This document shows positions 1 to 8,654 of a stretch of DNA of 34,571 nt, piece by piece. Where the stretch lies: positions 1 to 34,571 of the forward strand of contig JBBIWA010000066.1 of the NCBI GenBank assembly GCA_037439425.1. The letters are read 5' to 3'. Origin of the DNA: JBBIWA01 sp037439425. GTDB lineage: Bacteria; Acidobacteriota; Blastocatellia; RBC074. Within the stretch, counting starts at the first letter, position 1. Every line of letters begins with the position of its first letter. Position numbers and translations under genes: made by a program. Below the pieces are notes generated by a model, which was not told the DNA's origin, made no database searches, and saw nothing but the letters and a program-made list of their open reading frames with translations.

Positions 1-669
1 CGGCTTGGCACCAGTAGTACCGATGAGTGGCACTGGAATCGGGGAGCATTGATCTTCTACTATGGGACGCAGTCGGTGCAGCAGTGGAATCCCTTTGCCC
101 CTGACAGTGACAACAATGGGAATGTGCAGCGGGCGCTGCATTATGTGCCGAAGGACGATGCGATCAGTGCCTATGCGGTGACGATGCTGCAGGATTACAG
201 CTATGACGCCTTGAATCGGATAGGGAGTGTGAGTGAGTCGTATCAGGATGAGAGTGGGGTGTGGACGTTGAACTATCTGTCGCAGAGTTTCGGCTATGAT
301 CGGTATGGGAATCGGCAGATCACGGCAGCGACAGGTGGAGTGAACAACTACAATCCGAGCTATGATCAGACGACGAATCGGATAGTGGGGTTGGGCTATG
401 ATGGAGCAGGAAACATCACCTCTGATCCCTTGACGGGTGGGACGATGAGCTATGATGCGGAGAATCGGTTGCTGACGGCGACAAGCGGTGGTGGTAGGAG
501 TTATACTTACGATGGTGAAAGGAAGCGGGTCAAACGAGTGACTGCAGGGCAGGAGTGGTGGTATGTGTATGGGATGGGGGGAGAGTTGTTGGCAGAGTAT
601 CTGGCGAGTGCGCCTGCAACGGTGAAGAAGGAGTATGGGTATCGGGATGGGCAGTTGTTGGTGGCGTAG
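1..669 (+). pseudogene. RHS/YD-repeat protein, upstream part (5' end outside window, ends at in-frame TAG)
   Basis: RHS/YD-repeat shell protein of the polymorphic toxin or wall-associated type, in which the repeats form a beta-cage around a C-terminal effector. The frame is open from base 1, so the gene begins left of the window. YD-type repeats are visible, including YDALNRIG, YDRYGNRQI, GYDGAGNI, SYDAENRLL and YTYDGERKRV. The frame stops at TAG 667-669. The same frame continues without another stop into the canonical RHS core (QDHLGSTRM, 697 onward), so the TAG interrupts one original gene. Family members often have an aromatic residue where the stop sits, which would fit TGG to TAG; this is from memory. 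No recoding signal is seen, so a nonsense mutation is the simplest reading. Confidence 0.85.
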
Positions 670-696
670 GATGGGGATGAAGTAGGAGACAAGCAG

Positions 697-1515
697 TTGA
701 AGTGGTTGGTTCAGGATCATCTGGGATCGACGCGGATGGAAGCAGACAGGAGTGGATCTTTGACAGGGATGAAGCGACACGATTATCTGCCGTTTGGAGA
801 GGAGTTGTATGCAGGCATCAGGCAGAGTGGTGGGCAGGGTCAGTATGGGTATGAGCCGCCGCAGAGTAAAGTCAGGCAGCGGTTTACGGGTAAGGAGAGA
901 GATGGCGAAACTGAGCTTGACTTCTTTGAAGCAAGGTACTATGCGACTGTGCAGGGGCGATTCACGAGTGTCGATCCTTTGCTAGCGAGTGGTAGAACTG
1001 CACAACCACAAAGCTGGAACCGCTATGCCTATGTTCTCAATAACTCTCTGAGATACGTAGATCCTGAAGGTGAGGACTACGAAGATCTCTCAGAGAAGCA
1101 GAAGGGGCTAATTGACGATTGGGCGAGACGGCAGAACGAAGCTAATAACACGAACATTTCTGCGGCTGATATGTACAATGCCCTATCAGAGTCTCAGCGT
1201 GCCACTTTTGAGGCAGTAGCCAACGCGCTTGAGAACACGACTATCATTGGTGCCGATGGGACAGAAATGAATGCACTTGATACTATTCAAAGCGTGGATG
1301 TCATCGCTGGCGAGATTCCAAGGAAGGGAGGATCTGGCCAGTTCAGAATTTTTGTTACTCTAAAGGAAGGGGCAAGGGAGTTTATTGAAAATGCGAAAAA
1401 CTTCTCCGGCGTTCCCGGCCATGGTGATGAATATCCTGACAGCAGACAACTCAAAGGGGGGGGGAACCAAGCTTGCAGTTCTCGATGTCGAAGGATGGTA
1501 GGAAAGCTGACATAG
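697..1515 (+). pseudogene. RHS core end and C-terminal effector region, frameshifted near its end
   Basis: Continuation of the upstream RHS gene in the same frame. It carries the RHS-associated core: QDHLGSTR, DYLPFGEE, RFTGKERDGETELDFFEARYY, GRFTSVDP and NRYAYVLNN...DPEG, which normally marks the boundary to the variable tip. The tip starts near base 1070 and runs to a GHGDEYPDSRQLKGG segment, where a run of nine G (1456-1464) puts translation into a frame ending at TGA 1513-1515. The expected tip continues in another frame to 1694. No convincing start or ribosome-binding site is seen at 697, so expression as a separate protein is doubtful. The tip is not a toxin family I can name; its conserved His, Asp and Glu residues would suit a nuclease, but that is a guess. 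Confidence 0.8.
1456..1464 (+). repeat. G9 homopolymer at the RHS frameshift point
   Basis: Nine consecutive G in the coding strand, exactly where the RHS tip changes frame. Mononucleotide G runs of this length are prone to slippage in replication and in sequencing. The site could therefore be a fixed frameshift, a phase-variable switch, or an assembly error. Confidence 0.7.
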
Positions 1516-1694
1516 ATGTCGATTATGAGTCGAAGAATCCGATAACCAATCTATTCAATGGATTCAAGCATCTACAGGTTTCTAACTCTGATGTTAGAGC
1601 TGGAGATCACTTTGAGAAGCATAACAAGCGGTTTGCAAATCGGTCAGGACAAAAACCGCTCGTCAGAAAGTATGAGCCACGTCCACCTAAATGA
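1464..1694 (+). pseudogene. Out-of-frame 3' end of the RHS effector tip
   Basis: Frame carrying the natural end of the RHS tip. From the end of the G9 run it reads EPSLQFSMSKDGRKADIDVD, then NLFNGF, SNSDVRAGDHFEKHNKRF, and ends at TAA 1692-1694. From memory, the stretch GHGDEYP...LQFS...ADIDVDY...SNSDVRAG occurs in one continuous polypeptide in other RHS proteins, which is why I join it to the 697-1515 frame. One extra G, or two fewer, in the G9 run would restore a single frame. The internal ATG codons (for example 1482-1484) lack a good Shine-Dalgarno, so this is unlikely to be an independent gene. Confidence 0.75.
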
Positions 1695-1704
1695 AGGAGG
1701 CAAT

Positions 1705-2334
1705 ATGGTTATGTTTTTACAGCTATTGGGTATCATTAGTATTACACTTGCAATTTTGTGCATCCCCAACGTTGCCGCTTCTCATCAGGTACCCTCGGAT
1801 GAGGAAAGACTTGTTAGTACAGTACAAGAGTTTTTTACTTCCTGGTTTGTGAATCGAGATATAAAGAAAGCGATGAAATATATCTCAACTACTCCCATAA
1901 TTGGGAAGTGCGCTGCACCTGACGATTTGGAGAAACGGGAACCGATCTCACAAAGAGCGATTATGGGAGCTTTTCAGCAGTTGTTCACTAATGGCTTAGG
2001 TGCAGTAGCCCGAAAGTCGCGATTGTCAGATCTGCTCGAATCTCCTGGTTACATATCCCCAAATGATCGCAATGTTACTACCGTCAATCACCCGGCTAAG
2101 CAGTACTTTGAGATTTTCCGTCTGAACGTAAAGAGGGTGGAAGACGAGGTTAGGTACATTTGCAAGTTTGACGAGAGACAGTCCTTCCGTGAAGCGGTGT
2201 CTAGGCCCAACGTTTATTATGTGGTAACAAGGGTAAAGGTGGACGACCCAAAGGATAATGTAGAGTTGGTGTTATTATGGGTTAAGGAAGGAAGGGCGTG
2301 GCGAATTCTAACCATAGCTGCCCCAGAATACTAG
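1705..2334 (+). CDS. Small exported protein, possibly NTF2-like; candidate RHS immunity/accessory protein
   Basis: A protein of 209 aa. The start at ATG 1705 (or ATG 1711) is chosen because GAAGGAGG lies at 1693-1700, just upstream; the longer open frame to 1558 overlaps the RHS tip and has no such site. Residues about 1-24 form a hydrophobic export signal ending near VAAS. The mature part begins with an amphipathic stretch (EERLVSTVQEFFTSWFVNRD) and ends with strands like VELVLLWVKEGRAWRILTI, an arrangement typical of NTF2/SnoaL-like folds; that assignment is weak. It starts 10 bases after the RHS tip ends and shares the low GC of that region. The position behind an RHS tip is where immunity genes sit, but an exported immunity protein would imply a toxin acting in the periplasm. 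Confidence 0.65.
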   Translation: MVMFLQLLGIISITLAILCIPNVAASHQVPSDEERLVSTVQEFFTSWFVNRDIKKAMKYISTTPIIGKCAAPDDLEKREPISQRAIMGAFQQLFTNGLGAVARKSRLSDLLESPGYISPNDRNVTTVNHPAKQYFEIFRLNVKRVEDEVRYICKFDERQSFREAVSRPNVYYVVTRVKVDDPKDNVELVLLWVKEGRAWRILTIAAPEY

Positions 2335-2385
2335 CTTTGTCTCATCCTTTTCCTCTTACTACATCTCTTAATCTCGCAGCGCAAT

Positions 2386-2589
2386 TACAAGTGGGAGCAG
2401 CCAACCGACAGTCTGGCCTATCATTAGGCCAAGATCGATAGCTGCCAGGGTGGAGTTTATCAATCAGTAACTTCATTCTCGCAGCAGTATGTGCATGATC
2501 GGTATGGGAATCGAACGATCAATCAGACGGCGACCTGGGGAGCCGGGATCAACAAGAAGGACTTCACGGTGGATGTGAGCAATAAATGG
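2386..2589 (+). pseudogene. Orphan RHS core fragment
   Basis: This stretch encodes SFSQQYVHDRYGNRTINQ followed by ATWGAGINKKDFTVDVSNK in one frame. It is clearly related to the YDRYGNRQITAATGG part of the RHS gene at the left end, but diverged. The frame carries a TAG at 2425-2427, has no start region, and RHS similarity stops abruptly near 2589. The rest of the interval 2335-2648 shows no gene. It is a displaced piece of a second RHS copy, a common result of recombination among RHS genes and their tips. Confidence 0.7.
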
Positions 2590-2648
2590 ATGACGGTTCT
2601 TTTTTTGTTGTCAATCAACTTGGCAACAGTCCTGCTGCCGAGAAACAT

Positions 2649-5600
2649 TTACTTGTTTGCCACCCTGACGAGTTGTACCGGGCCTAAAAGCCCCGAAGGC
2701 AACAGCGGCGAGTCGGCCTGGTAAAACGGCATCGTCGTATATGTATACTTCCTCGTGACGCTGGGTTGCTGGTCGCCGATCAGGCGATTGACCCAGAGGT
2801 TCGTCACTTTGATCTCAACCGTATTCGCGCCCGGACTCAGCACGTCGGTCACGTCAACGCGAAACGGCTTCTTCCAGACGACGCCGAGCCATTGGCCATT
2901 GATGACGACTTCGGCGATGTCTTTCACGGCGCCGAGATCAAGCCACAGCCGCGTATTTGATACAAACCACTCGGATGGCGCATCCACCGTGCGCGTGTAG
3001 CTGGCAGTACCAGAGAAGTACTTCACACCTGCGTCAGCGCTCTCGCTCCACGATATCAGCTTGTCGAAAGTGACCCGTGCAGGCGCGCCGCGATCCGGTT
3101 GGAAACTGACCTCCCACGCGCCATCGAGCGTGACAAGGGGCGTTTCGACCTGCCGGGGAAGCGTGCGCGATTGCGCAGTGGTCGTTTTGCGAAAGACGAC
3201 GAATACCGCTTCGTTCGGATTAAGCCGCAGCGGCACGATCGTGTGCCCGTTGGCGATGCGGTAACTGGTCAGCTCGATCTTGCCAGTTTCAGGGTGCCAC
3301 AACTCGGCCTCTTTGCCCACGACGCGGAACGTCGCTTCGATCTCTTCGACGCGGTCTTTGCGATTGTTGACCCAGTAAATCTCGCCATCCGCCAAACGAC
3401 GATGCACAAAGAGAATTTCAGTGTCGGATTGCGGTTTAGAGTAAGTAAAATCCGGCGCGATCTTTTTCGCCAATAGTACTTCCGCGAGCGGTTGCCCCGC
3501 TGACACATTCGGACGATTGGCGCCCCAAACCTCTTTCACCAGCGCGGCGAATTCCGCCGGATTGTCACGCAGACTCGGCGTCCTTTCCGGCTTGACGCCC
3601 GCGATGGTCGCGCCAGCTCTGACCAGATCACGAATCTTTCGCAACACCGGCAGCGACATCTTTCTCGCGTTCTCATCGAGCGCCAAAACCTCGTAGCTCA
3701 TCCCGCTCGGCGTCACGAGCTTCCCGTTTTTGACCTGCAGGACATTGATCAAAGCGTCGGCGTTGACGAAATCGTAGTTGTAGCCTTCGGGAATGTCGGG
3801 CGGTTTCAGCCCAAACAGTGACGTGATGTTGTTGTCTTCGCCGTAAAAGTACGCGATGTCGGCGACGAATTTTCCTTGTTGCAGCATAAACGAACTGCGC
3901 GCCAGATAATCTATCCAGGCCTTTGCTTGCTCAGCCCACGTCTCGTGCCGCGTGAACCATTGCCCGAACGGGCCGAGGCTAAGGCCCGGTCTTTTATCGT
4001 CGAGCGGTTGATGCACAGAGGTGTGAATCACGAAGCGATTCAGCCCACAGGCGAGCGCCATATCGGCGGTTGGCTTCAGCTTTTCAGGCGAGTAACCGAA
4101 AGTGTTACCGATGGCTGTCAACGATTCTGCCGCGACAATGTTCTGTCCATAAATGTGGGCGACCGATGCCGATTCGCGCACGTCCATTTTGTAGCCGTTA
4201 GCGACGGTGTCGGCAGTCGCGCCCGGCGTGGTGAAGGCATTCGGCGTCCACATCGCAGACATAGGGACATCGGCTTTGCGTTTGACTTCCATGCCGTCAC
4301 CGATAAATGCGCGCCCCGTCTCGTGCGATTCGCTGTAGCGGCCCATCCCGCGCTCGTGCAGCATCTCGCCGAGCAGATCGTAATGATTCTCCGCGATCAG
4401 GTCAGAAAGCGTTTTTCTGAAATCCCACAAAAACGACTCGCTCGCTTCCGTGCTTTTGACGATGCGCCCGGTGAGGACAGGCAGCCACGGTTTCATGTCG
4501 TAACCGCGCCGGCGAGCGAATTCCGCCATCAGATTCTTCGTCCAGTTTGCGCCGCCTGCTTCAAAGCTGTCGGTGATGACATACTGTAAGCCGCGCTTGC
4601 CCATCAGCCCGCCAGTTGCGTCCTTGTACTGATCGAGATAATTTTCAAAGTAGGCTCTGACGGCCTGCGGATCGAGCTTGTCAACTTCGAGACCGGTCGC
4701 TTCGGGCGAAGCCGGATGATTGGTTCTGCCGGTCAGCGAATAACCCAAGCGCAGCACGATCCAATCTCCGGCAGGAGCGTCCCATTCGAGCGTTCCGTCG
4801 GGCTTCATTTTCGCGGTCAGGTCAACGACATCGCCGGTTGGAATCGCATCAGTCGTTTCGGGCGTGACAAACTTTTCCAGTTCGCCCGAAGGCGTGAAGG
4901 CGGCTTTCTCTTCCAGCCGGTTGATGCGATACGTCGTGTGTAGCACGATTTCAGCTACTTCTGTGCCTTTGGGTTTGAGTTCTCCTTGCGGCAGTCCGGC
5001 GAGCGCCGCAATCGGGTTGGGTTGCGGTTGCAGGGTCTTGAACGCGACGCGGAAAAACTTTGCTGTCGTGGGCGCGAACGTGACGGTGTTTTGCGGCAGG
5101 GTGGTGATCGGAATCTGCAACACGTCGCGGAAAGTCACGCCATCATCGCTCGCCTGTAACGTCCGATTGCTGGGCGTTGGGAAAAACTGCATCGCCGGTT
5201 CGCCTGCGACGATGGTCAAGGCTTTGAACGTTTGCTGTGTGTCGAACTCGAATTGAATCCAGGCATTCTCGCCAACCGCTGTCGGCGGCAGCAGAGAAGT
5301 TTTGGCCAGATCGCCGTCAGTCAAATCCTTGATGTTGAATTGCCCGCCGCTCGATGTGATCTTCGGATTCAATTCAGCGAAGGGAATGTCCGCTTTTGGC
5401 AGGCGATAAGCGACCACAGCAGCGTCTTCATAAAACGTAGGCTTTTTCGTCTCCCGGCCGAACGACAGAGGATCGCGAAACGGGACGTTTTGAAATGGGC
5501 CGGTCACGTCGGGCGGCAGCGGCAGTTTGCCGGTGAACTTCTTCCCGCCGGTGATGCGCGTCTCGCTCCAGACGTATTTCTTCATCCCGTCTTTGGCCGG

Positions 5601-6023
5601 AACCCACGGCCCGCCCGTTTCGCTCCAGCCGGGCGAAGCGGCAATCGCCATTTCAAGGCCAAGCTTGTCTGCTAGCTCAGTGGCATACCTGAATGTATCT
5701 TTCCACTCCAGCGTCATGAAGACCAGCCGTTTCTCGACCACCTGCGGCGTAAAGAGATTCGCGTCGAAGTTTTGAAAGCCGCCGATGCCTACACGCTTCA
5801 TCCATTCCAGATCGGCCTTGATCCCCTCCTTCGTCACGTTGCCGTTCATCCAGTGCCACCAGAGGCGCGGCTTGGCCGAATCGGGCGGATTTTGGAAGCC
5901 CGCTTCCAGCGCCTCAGCCGGAGTTGGTTGTCTGAGGGGTGGAGCTTGAACAAAGGCGAAGCTCACCGGAGTTACCAGCAAAGCCGCCACAAGGAGCCAC
6001 AGCATCTTGTTTCGCGTTTTCAT
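2649..6023 (-). CDS. GH106-family alpha-L-rhamnosidase, secreted
   Basis: A large exported glycoside hydrolase (1124 aa) expected to remove alpha-L-rhamnose from plant glycans or glycosides. ATG 6023 is chosen because it opens a signal peptide (residues 1-24, hydrophobic core LWLLVAALLV); the longer frame to 6167 would run into the GH1 gene. Family signs: RLWWHWMNG (54-61), a TIM-barrel part with a glutamate in ITDSFEAG (483-490), and SESHETG near 570. An inserted discoidin-like domain lies at about 225-330 (DLTDGD, TLQASDDGVTF). The C-terminal 150 residues form a GH2-like sugar-binding beta-sandwich (WLDLGAVKDIAEVVINGQWLG). It is the last gene of the operon, 20 bases after the GH1 stop. Rhamnosidase specificity is the family expectation; some relatives differ. 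Confidence 0.85.
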   Translation of the reverse strand: MKTRNKMLWLLVAALLVTPVSFAFVQAPPLRQPTPAEALEAGFQNPPDSAKPRLWWHWMNGNVTKEGIKADLEWMKRVGIGGFQNFDANLFTPQVVEKRLVFMTLEWKDTFRYATELADKLGLEMAIAASPGWSETGGPWVPAKDGMKKYVWSETRITGGKKFTGKLPLPPDVTGPFQNVPFRDPLSFGRETKKPTFYEDAAVVAYRLPKADIPFAELNPKITSSGGQFNIKDLTDGDLAKTSLLPPTAVGENAWIQFEFDTQQTFKALTIVAGEPAMQFFPTPSNRTLQASDDGVTFRDVLQIPITTLPQNTVTFAPTTAKFFRVAFKTLQPQPNPIAALAGLPQGELKPKGTEVAEIVLHTTYRINRLEEKAAFTPSGELEKFVTPETTDAIPTGDVVDLTAKMKPDGTLEWDAPAGDWIVLRLGYSLTGRTNHPASPEATGLEVDKLDPQAVRAYFENYLDQYKDATGGLMGKRGLQYVITDSFEAGGANWTKNLMAEFARRRGYDMKPWLPVLTGRIVKSTEASESFLWDFRKTLSDLIAENHYDLLGEMLHERGMGRYSESHETGRAFIGDGMEVKRKADVPMSAMWTPNAFTTPGATADTVANGYKMDVRESASVAHIYGQNIVAAESLTAIGNTFGYSPEKLKPTADMALACGLNRFVIHTSVHQPLDDKRPGLSLGPFGQWFTRHETWAEQAKAWIDYLARSSFMLQQGKFVADIAYFYGEDNNITSLFGLKPPDIPEGYNYDFVNADALINVLQVKNGKLVTPSGMSYEVLALDENARKMSLPVLRKIRDLVRAGATIAGVKPERTPSLRDNPAEFAALVKEVWGANRPNVSAGQPLAEVLLAKKIAPDFTYSKPQSDTEILFVHRRLADGEIYWVNNRKDRVEEIEATFRVVGKEAELWHPETGKIELTSYRIANGHTIVPLRLNPNEAVFVVFRKTTTAQSRTLPRQVETPLVTLDGAWEVSFQPDRGAPARVTFDKLISWSESADAGVKYFSGTASYTRTVDAPSEWFVSNTRLWLDLGAVKDIAEVVINGQWLGVVWKKPFRVDVTDVLSPGANTVEIKVTNLWVNRLIGDQQPSVTRKYTYTTMPFYQADSPLLPSGLLGPVQLVRVANK

Positions 6024-6043
6024 CGTTTTCAGTTGGTCTGATT

Positions 6044-7426
6044 TCAATTGAGGCTGTTGCGGCGGGCGATGGCGCCCAGGAACCTTGCGCTCGGCTTGAC
6101 CGTCCGCTGCTGCGTCTCTCGGTCTACCGCCACCAGTCCGAATTTCGGGCGGTAGCCGAAGAACCATTCGAAACTATCCAGCAGCGACCAGTGGATGTAG
6201 CCGCGCACATCAATACCATCTTTCAAGCAATTTTGCACCCCGACGAGCGCCCGTTTGATGTACTCGATGCGGCGCGTGTCGTCTTCGGTGGCGACGCCGT
6301 TTTCGGTGACATAGACAGGGACTTTGGCTCGTGCGGCAGCGTAGCGGATCGTTCCTTCGAGCGCTTCGGGGTAAAACTCCCAACCCATCTGCGTCAACTC
6401 CACACCCTCTTCTTTGGGCAAGTCTCCATCCTTACCCACGCGACTGCGGGTGTAGGTCTGCACGCCGACGAAATCGCTCTTCGAGGCGGCTTCCAGCCAG
6501 CGGTCGTAAATCGCAGCGCGCTTTTCATCGCGGCGGCTGTCAGGGCCGACGGCCTGCTCGTCCTGCATCGAAAGCGTCACGCCGACCTCGTATTTGCCGG
6601 GGCCGGATTTCATTGCTGCCAGCCCACGATGATGCGCGGCAATCATCGTGTCCGGCGCCTTCTCCGGCGAACCAAGGATAAAAAAGCCGAAGCGATCCGA
6701 CCCAACAGCGCGCGCCGCCTGCGCGAGCATTCCCTTCACAAGTTCGGCAGGGATGGGGAGTTTTGTCCAGCTCAGGAGCGCCGGAACGTTCGGCTCGTTG
6801 AAGGTCGCGGCAAACGCAATCAGATCGCCGAGATATCTGGCAGCGCGTTCGCAGTAACGCGCGAAGAGTTCATCTGCGCCTTTGCTCTCCCAACCACCGA
6901 GCGCTGCAAACCAGCGCGGGACGCTGAAGTGGTTGAAAGTCACCATCGGCGTGACGTTGTTTTCGTGGCAGACGGCAAGCATCCTCCGGTAATGCTCAAG
7001 CTCGGCCCGCGAGAACGCGCCCTGCTCCGGCTCGATGCGCGACCATTCGATGGAGAAGCGGTAGGCGTTGAAGCCGAGGCCGGCGAGCAGCTTGATGTCA
7101 TCGGCGTAGCGATGGTAATGGTCACAGGCATCGCCCGAAGGCTCAGCAAAGATGGTCGGCTTGACGTGTTCGAGTACCCAGATGTCGCTATTGATATTGT
7201 TGCCTTCGACCTGATGCCCGGCAGTAGCTGCGCCCCAGAGAAATCCTTTCGGAAAACGATTGCTGGCGACAGAGCTGCCTTGCGGCTCAGCTTGCGGGGA
7301 AGCTTGTGCGGAAGAAGAAGCGGCGAACAAACTTGCTGTCGCGCTAGACAACAAAAAGCGGCGGCGGGTCAGGCAAAAGCCGTTGTGACTCGTAGCAGAG
7401 TCCACGCTGATTATCTTACTTTTCAT
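6044..7426 (-). CDS. GH1 beta-glucosidase, Tat-exported
   Basis: Family 1 retaining glycosidase (460 aa) that would release glucose or a similar sugar from beta-glycosides. The N-terminus holds a twin-arginine export signal (TRRRFLLSS, 20-28) followed by an Ala/Ser-rich region, so it should be exported folded; most GH1 enzymes are cytoplasmic. The barrel starts with FPKGFLWGAATAGHQVEG. Acid/base Glu211 lies in TFNEPN, nucleophile Glu375 in VTENG, and SFEWFFGY near the C-terminus matches the substrate-binding loop. Length is normal for GH1 plus a signal. It lies 20 bases after the alpha/beta hydrolase and 20 before the GH106 gene, so the beta-glucosidase and rhamnosidase are probably co-transcribed. 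A pair like this can take rutinose- or neohesperidose-type disaccharides off an aglycone. Confidence 0.93.
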   Translation of the reverse strand: MKSKIISVDSATSHNGFCLTRRRFLLSSATASLFAASSSAQASPQAEPQGSSVASNRFPKGFLWGAATAGHQVEGNNINSDIWVLEHVKPTIFAEPSGDACDHYHRYADDIKLLAGLGFNAYRFSIEWSRIEPEQGAFSRAELEHYRRMLAVCHENNVTPMVTFNHFSVPRWFAALGGWESKGADELFARYCERAARYLGDLIAFAATFNEPNVPALLSWTKLPIPAELVKGMLAQAARAVGSDRFGFFILGSPEKAPDTMIAAHHRGLAAMKSGPGKYEVGVTLSMQDEQAVGPDSRRDEKRAAIYDRWLEAASKSDFVGVQTYTRSRVGKDGDLPKEEGVELTQMGWEFYPEALEGTIRYAAARAKVPVYVTENGVATEDDTRRIEYIKRALVGVQNCLKDGIDVRGYIHWSLLDSFEWFFGYRPKFGLVAVDRETQQRTVKPSARFLGAIARRNSLN

Positions 7427-7446
7427 TGGAGTTTCATCCCGAAGCG

Positions 7447-8640
7447 CTAACGGGGGATCGGAACCTTCGCCAGGTCGCGTTCAATCGCTTCTAGCTTGTC
7501 GGGCTCGGCCTGAAGCACCTGACGCAAACTAAGCTGACGAATTGAATCAGGAAGCGCGTCCAATAATCCCGGCTCGAAGTATTTGACGAGGACCGCCTTG
7601 GTGTTTGCGTTCGTCAGGAGTTCACCTAATGACTGACTGGCCGAAAACGGCTCGCCGGGTTTTCTGGCAACAGGAGGAGCGGATGCCTTCTGCGCAGCGG
7701 CGACAATTGAGGGATGGGGCGTGAGCAATCCGCGCCCGCGCAGCCAGGCTTCCAGCAAGGTCGGCCACAGATCGAGCGCGGCGTCTCCGAGTCCAAGCCC
7801 GCTGCCGTGTTTACCTTTCGCAAAGATGTGCATCTCTGCAGGGACGCCCGCTTTGCGCAGCGCCTGATAAAACGTCAGGCTCGCCTCAACTGGCACCAAT
7901 TCGTCGTCCGTTGTGTGATAGAGGAAAGTGGGCGGCGTTTGCGCACTGACGTGCTCGTCAGGCGAGTATTGGGCAAAGAACTTGCACTTTTCCGGCGCGG
8001 CCTTCATCAGCTTGCAATAACCGGAAACGCCCTGCTGGTCGGGCTTCATTGCGTTGAGCCACGCATAGCCGAGGATGAGGAAGTCGGGGCGACTGCTGGC
8101 GCGCTCCACCGGGTCAGCAGCAGCGGGCTGTCCCGCGTCGTACATCGTGCCTGCGGTTGCGGCGAGGTGTCCGCCTGCCGAGAAGCCCATGATCCCAATG
8201 CGGTCAGGCACGATGCCGAACTCTTTGGCGCGCGAGCGTACCAATCGGATCGCGCGCTGCGCATCGGTGAGCGGAATCGGATAGAGGTACTTTTGCCCCA
8301 GCCGATATTTGAGCACGAAGGCCGTGACGCCGCGGGCAGTAAACCAGTCGGCAACCTGCCTCCCTTCGTGATTCGACGCCAAACCAAGGTAACCGCCGCC
8401 TGGAGCGATAATCACGGCTGTGCCATTTCCACTGCCTGGCCACGGGCGAAACAGCGTCAGAGTCGGAACGTCAGCCTGCTCCTTGCCCAATGCTCCCGGC
8501 GCATCACCCTCCCAAAGCGGGAACGTGGCGATGCCGAGAAAATGATCCGGCGCCGGCAAATCGGCGCGTGTTGCTTGCGCGTTGGCCGCGATTGCCAGAA
8601 CAATCAAGCATCCAATCAAAGCAATAGCTCTCAATCTCAT
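7447..8640 (-). CDS. Secreted alpha/beta hydrolase (BD-FAE/acetylesterase-like)
   Basis: Alpha/beta-hydrolase esterase (397 aa) with a signal peptide (1-22, ending ANAQA). PGGGY (80-84) supplies the oxyanion loop, GFSAGG (152-157) the nucleophile Ser154, DDELVPVEAS the acid loop, and GKHGSG the histidine. This layout is that of the carbohydrate esterases acting on acetylated or feruloylated plant glycans. A C-terminal extension of about 70 residues after the hydrolase domain (LGELLTN...DALPDSIRQLSL) is unusual and not recognised. A Shine-Dalgarno (AAAGG) lies upstream of ATG 8640. It follows the tannase-family gene by 14 bases and precedes GH1 by 20, so co-transcription is likely. Exact substrate is unknown. 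Confidence 0.85.
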   Translation of the reverse strand: MRLRAIALIGCLIVLAIAANAQATRADLPAPDHFLGIATFPLWEGDAPGALGKEQADVPTLTLFRPWPGSGNGTAVIIAPGGGYLGLASNHEGRQVADWFTARGVTAFVLKYRLGQKYLYPIPLTDAQRAIRLVRSRAKEFGIVPDRIGIMGFSAGGHLAATAGTMYDAGQPAAADPVERASSRPDFLILGYAWLNAMKPDQQGVSGYCKLMKAAPEKCKFFAQYSPDEHVSAQTPPTFLYHTTDDELVPVEASLTFYQALRKAGVPAEMHIFAKGKHGSGLGLGDAALDLWPTLLEAWLRGRGLLTPHPSIVAAAQKASAPPVARKPGEPFSASQSLGELLTNANTKAVLVKYFEPGLLDALPDSIRQLSLRQVLQAEPDKLEAIERDLAKVPIPR

Positions 8641-8654
8641 CTTTATGCCTTTCT

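Noticed and set aside
2600..2627. Hairpin GTTGTCAA...TTGGCAAC beside seven T
   Set aside because: The T-run precedes the stem on the plus strand and becomes an A-run after it on the minus strand, so it is not an intrinsic terminator for either flanking gene.
5939..7450. 503-codon open frame on the plus strand across the GH1 gene
   Set aside because: It is antisense to GH1, whose catalytic motifs and length are complete; the plus-strand product has no domain-like pattern.
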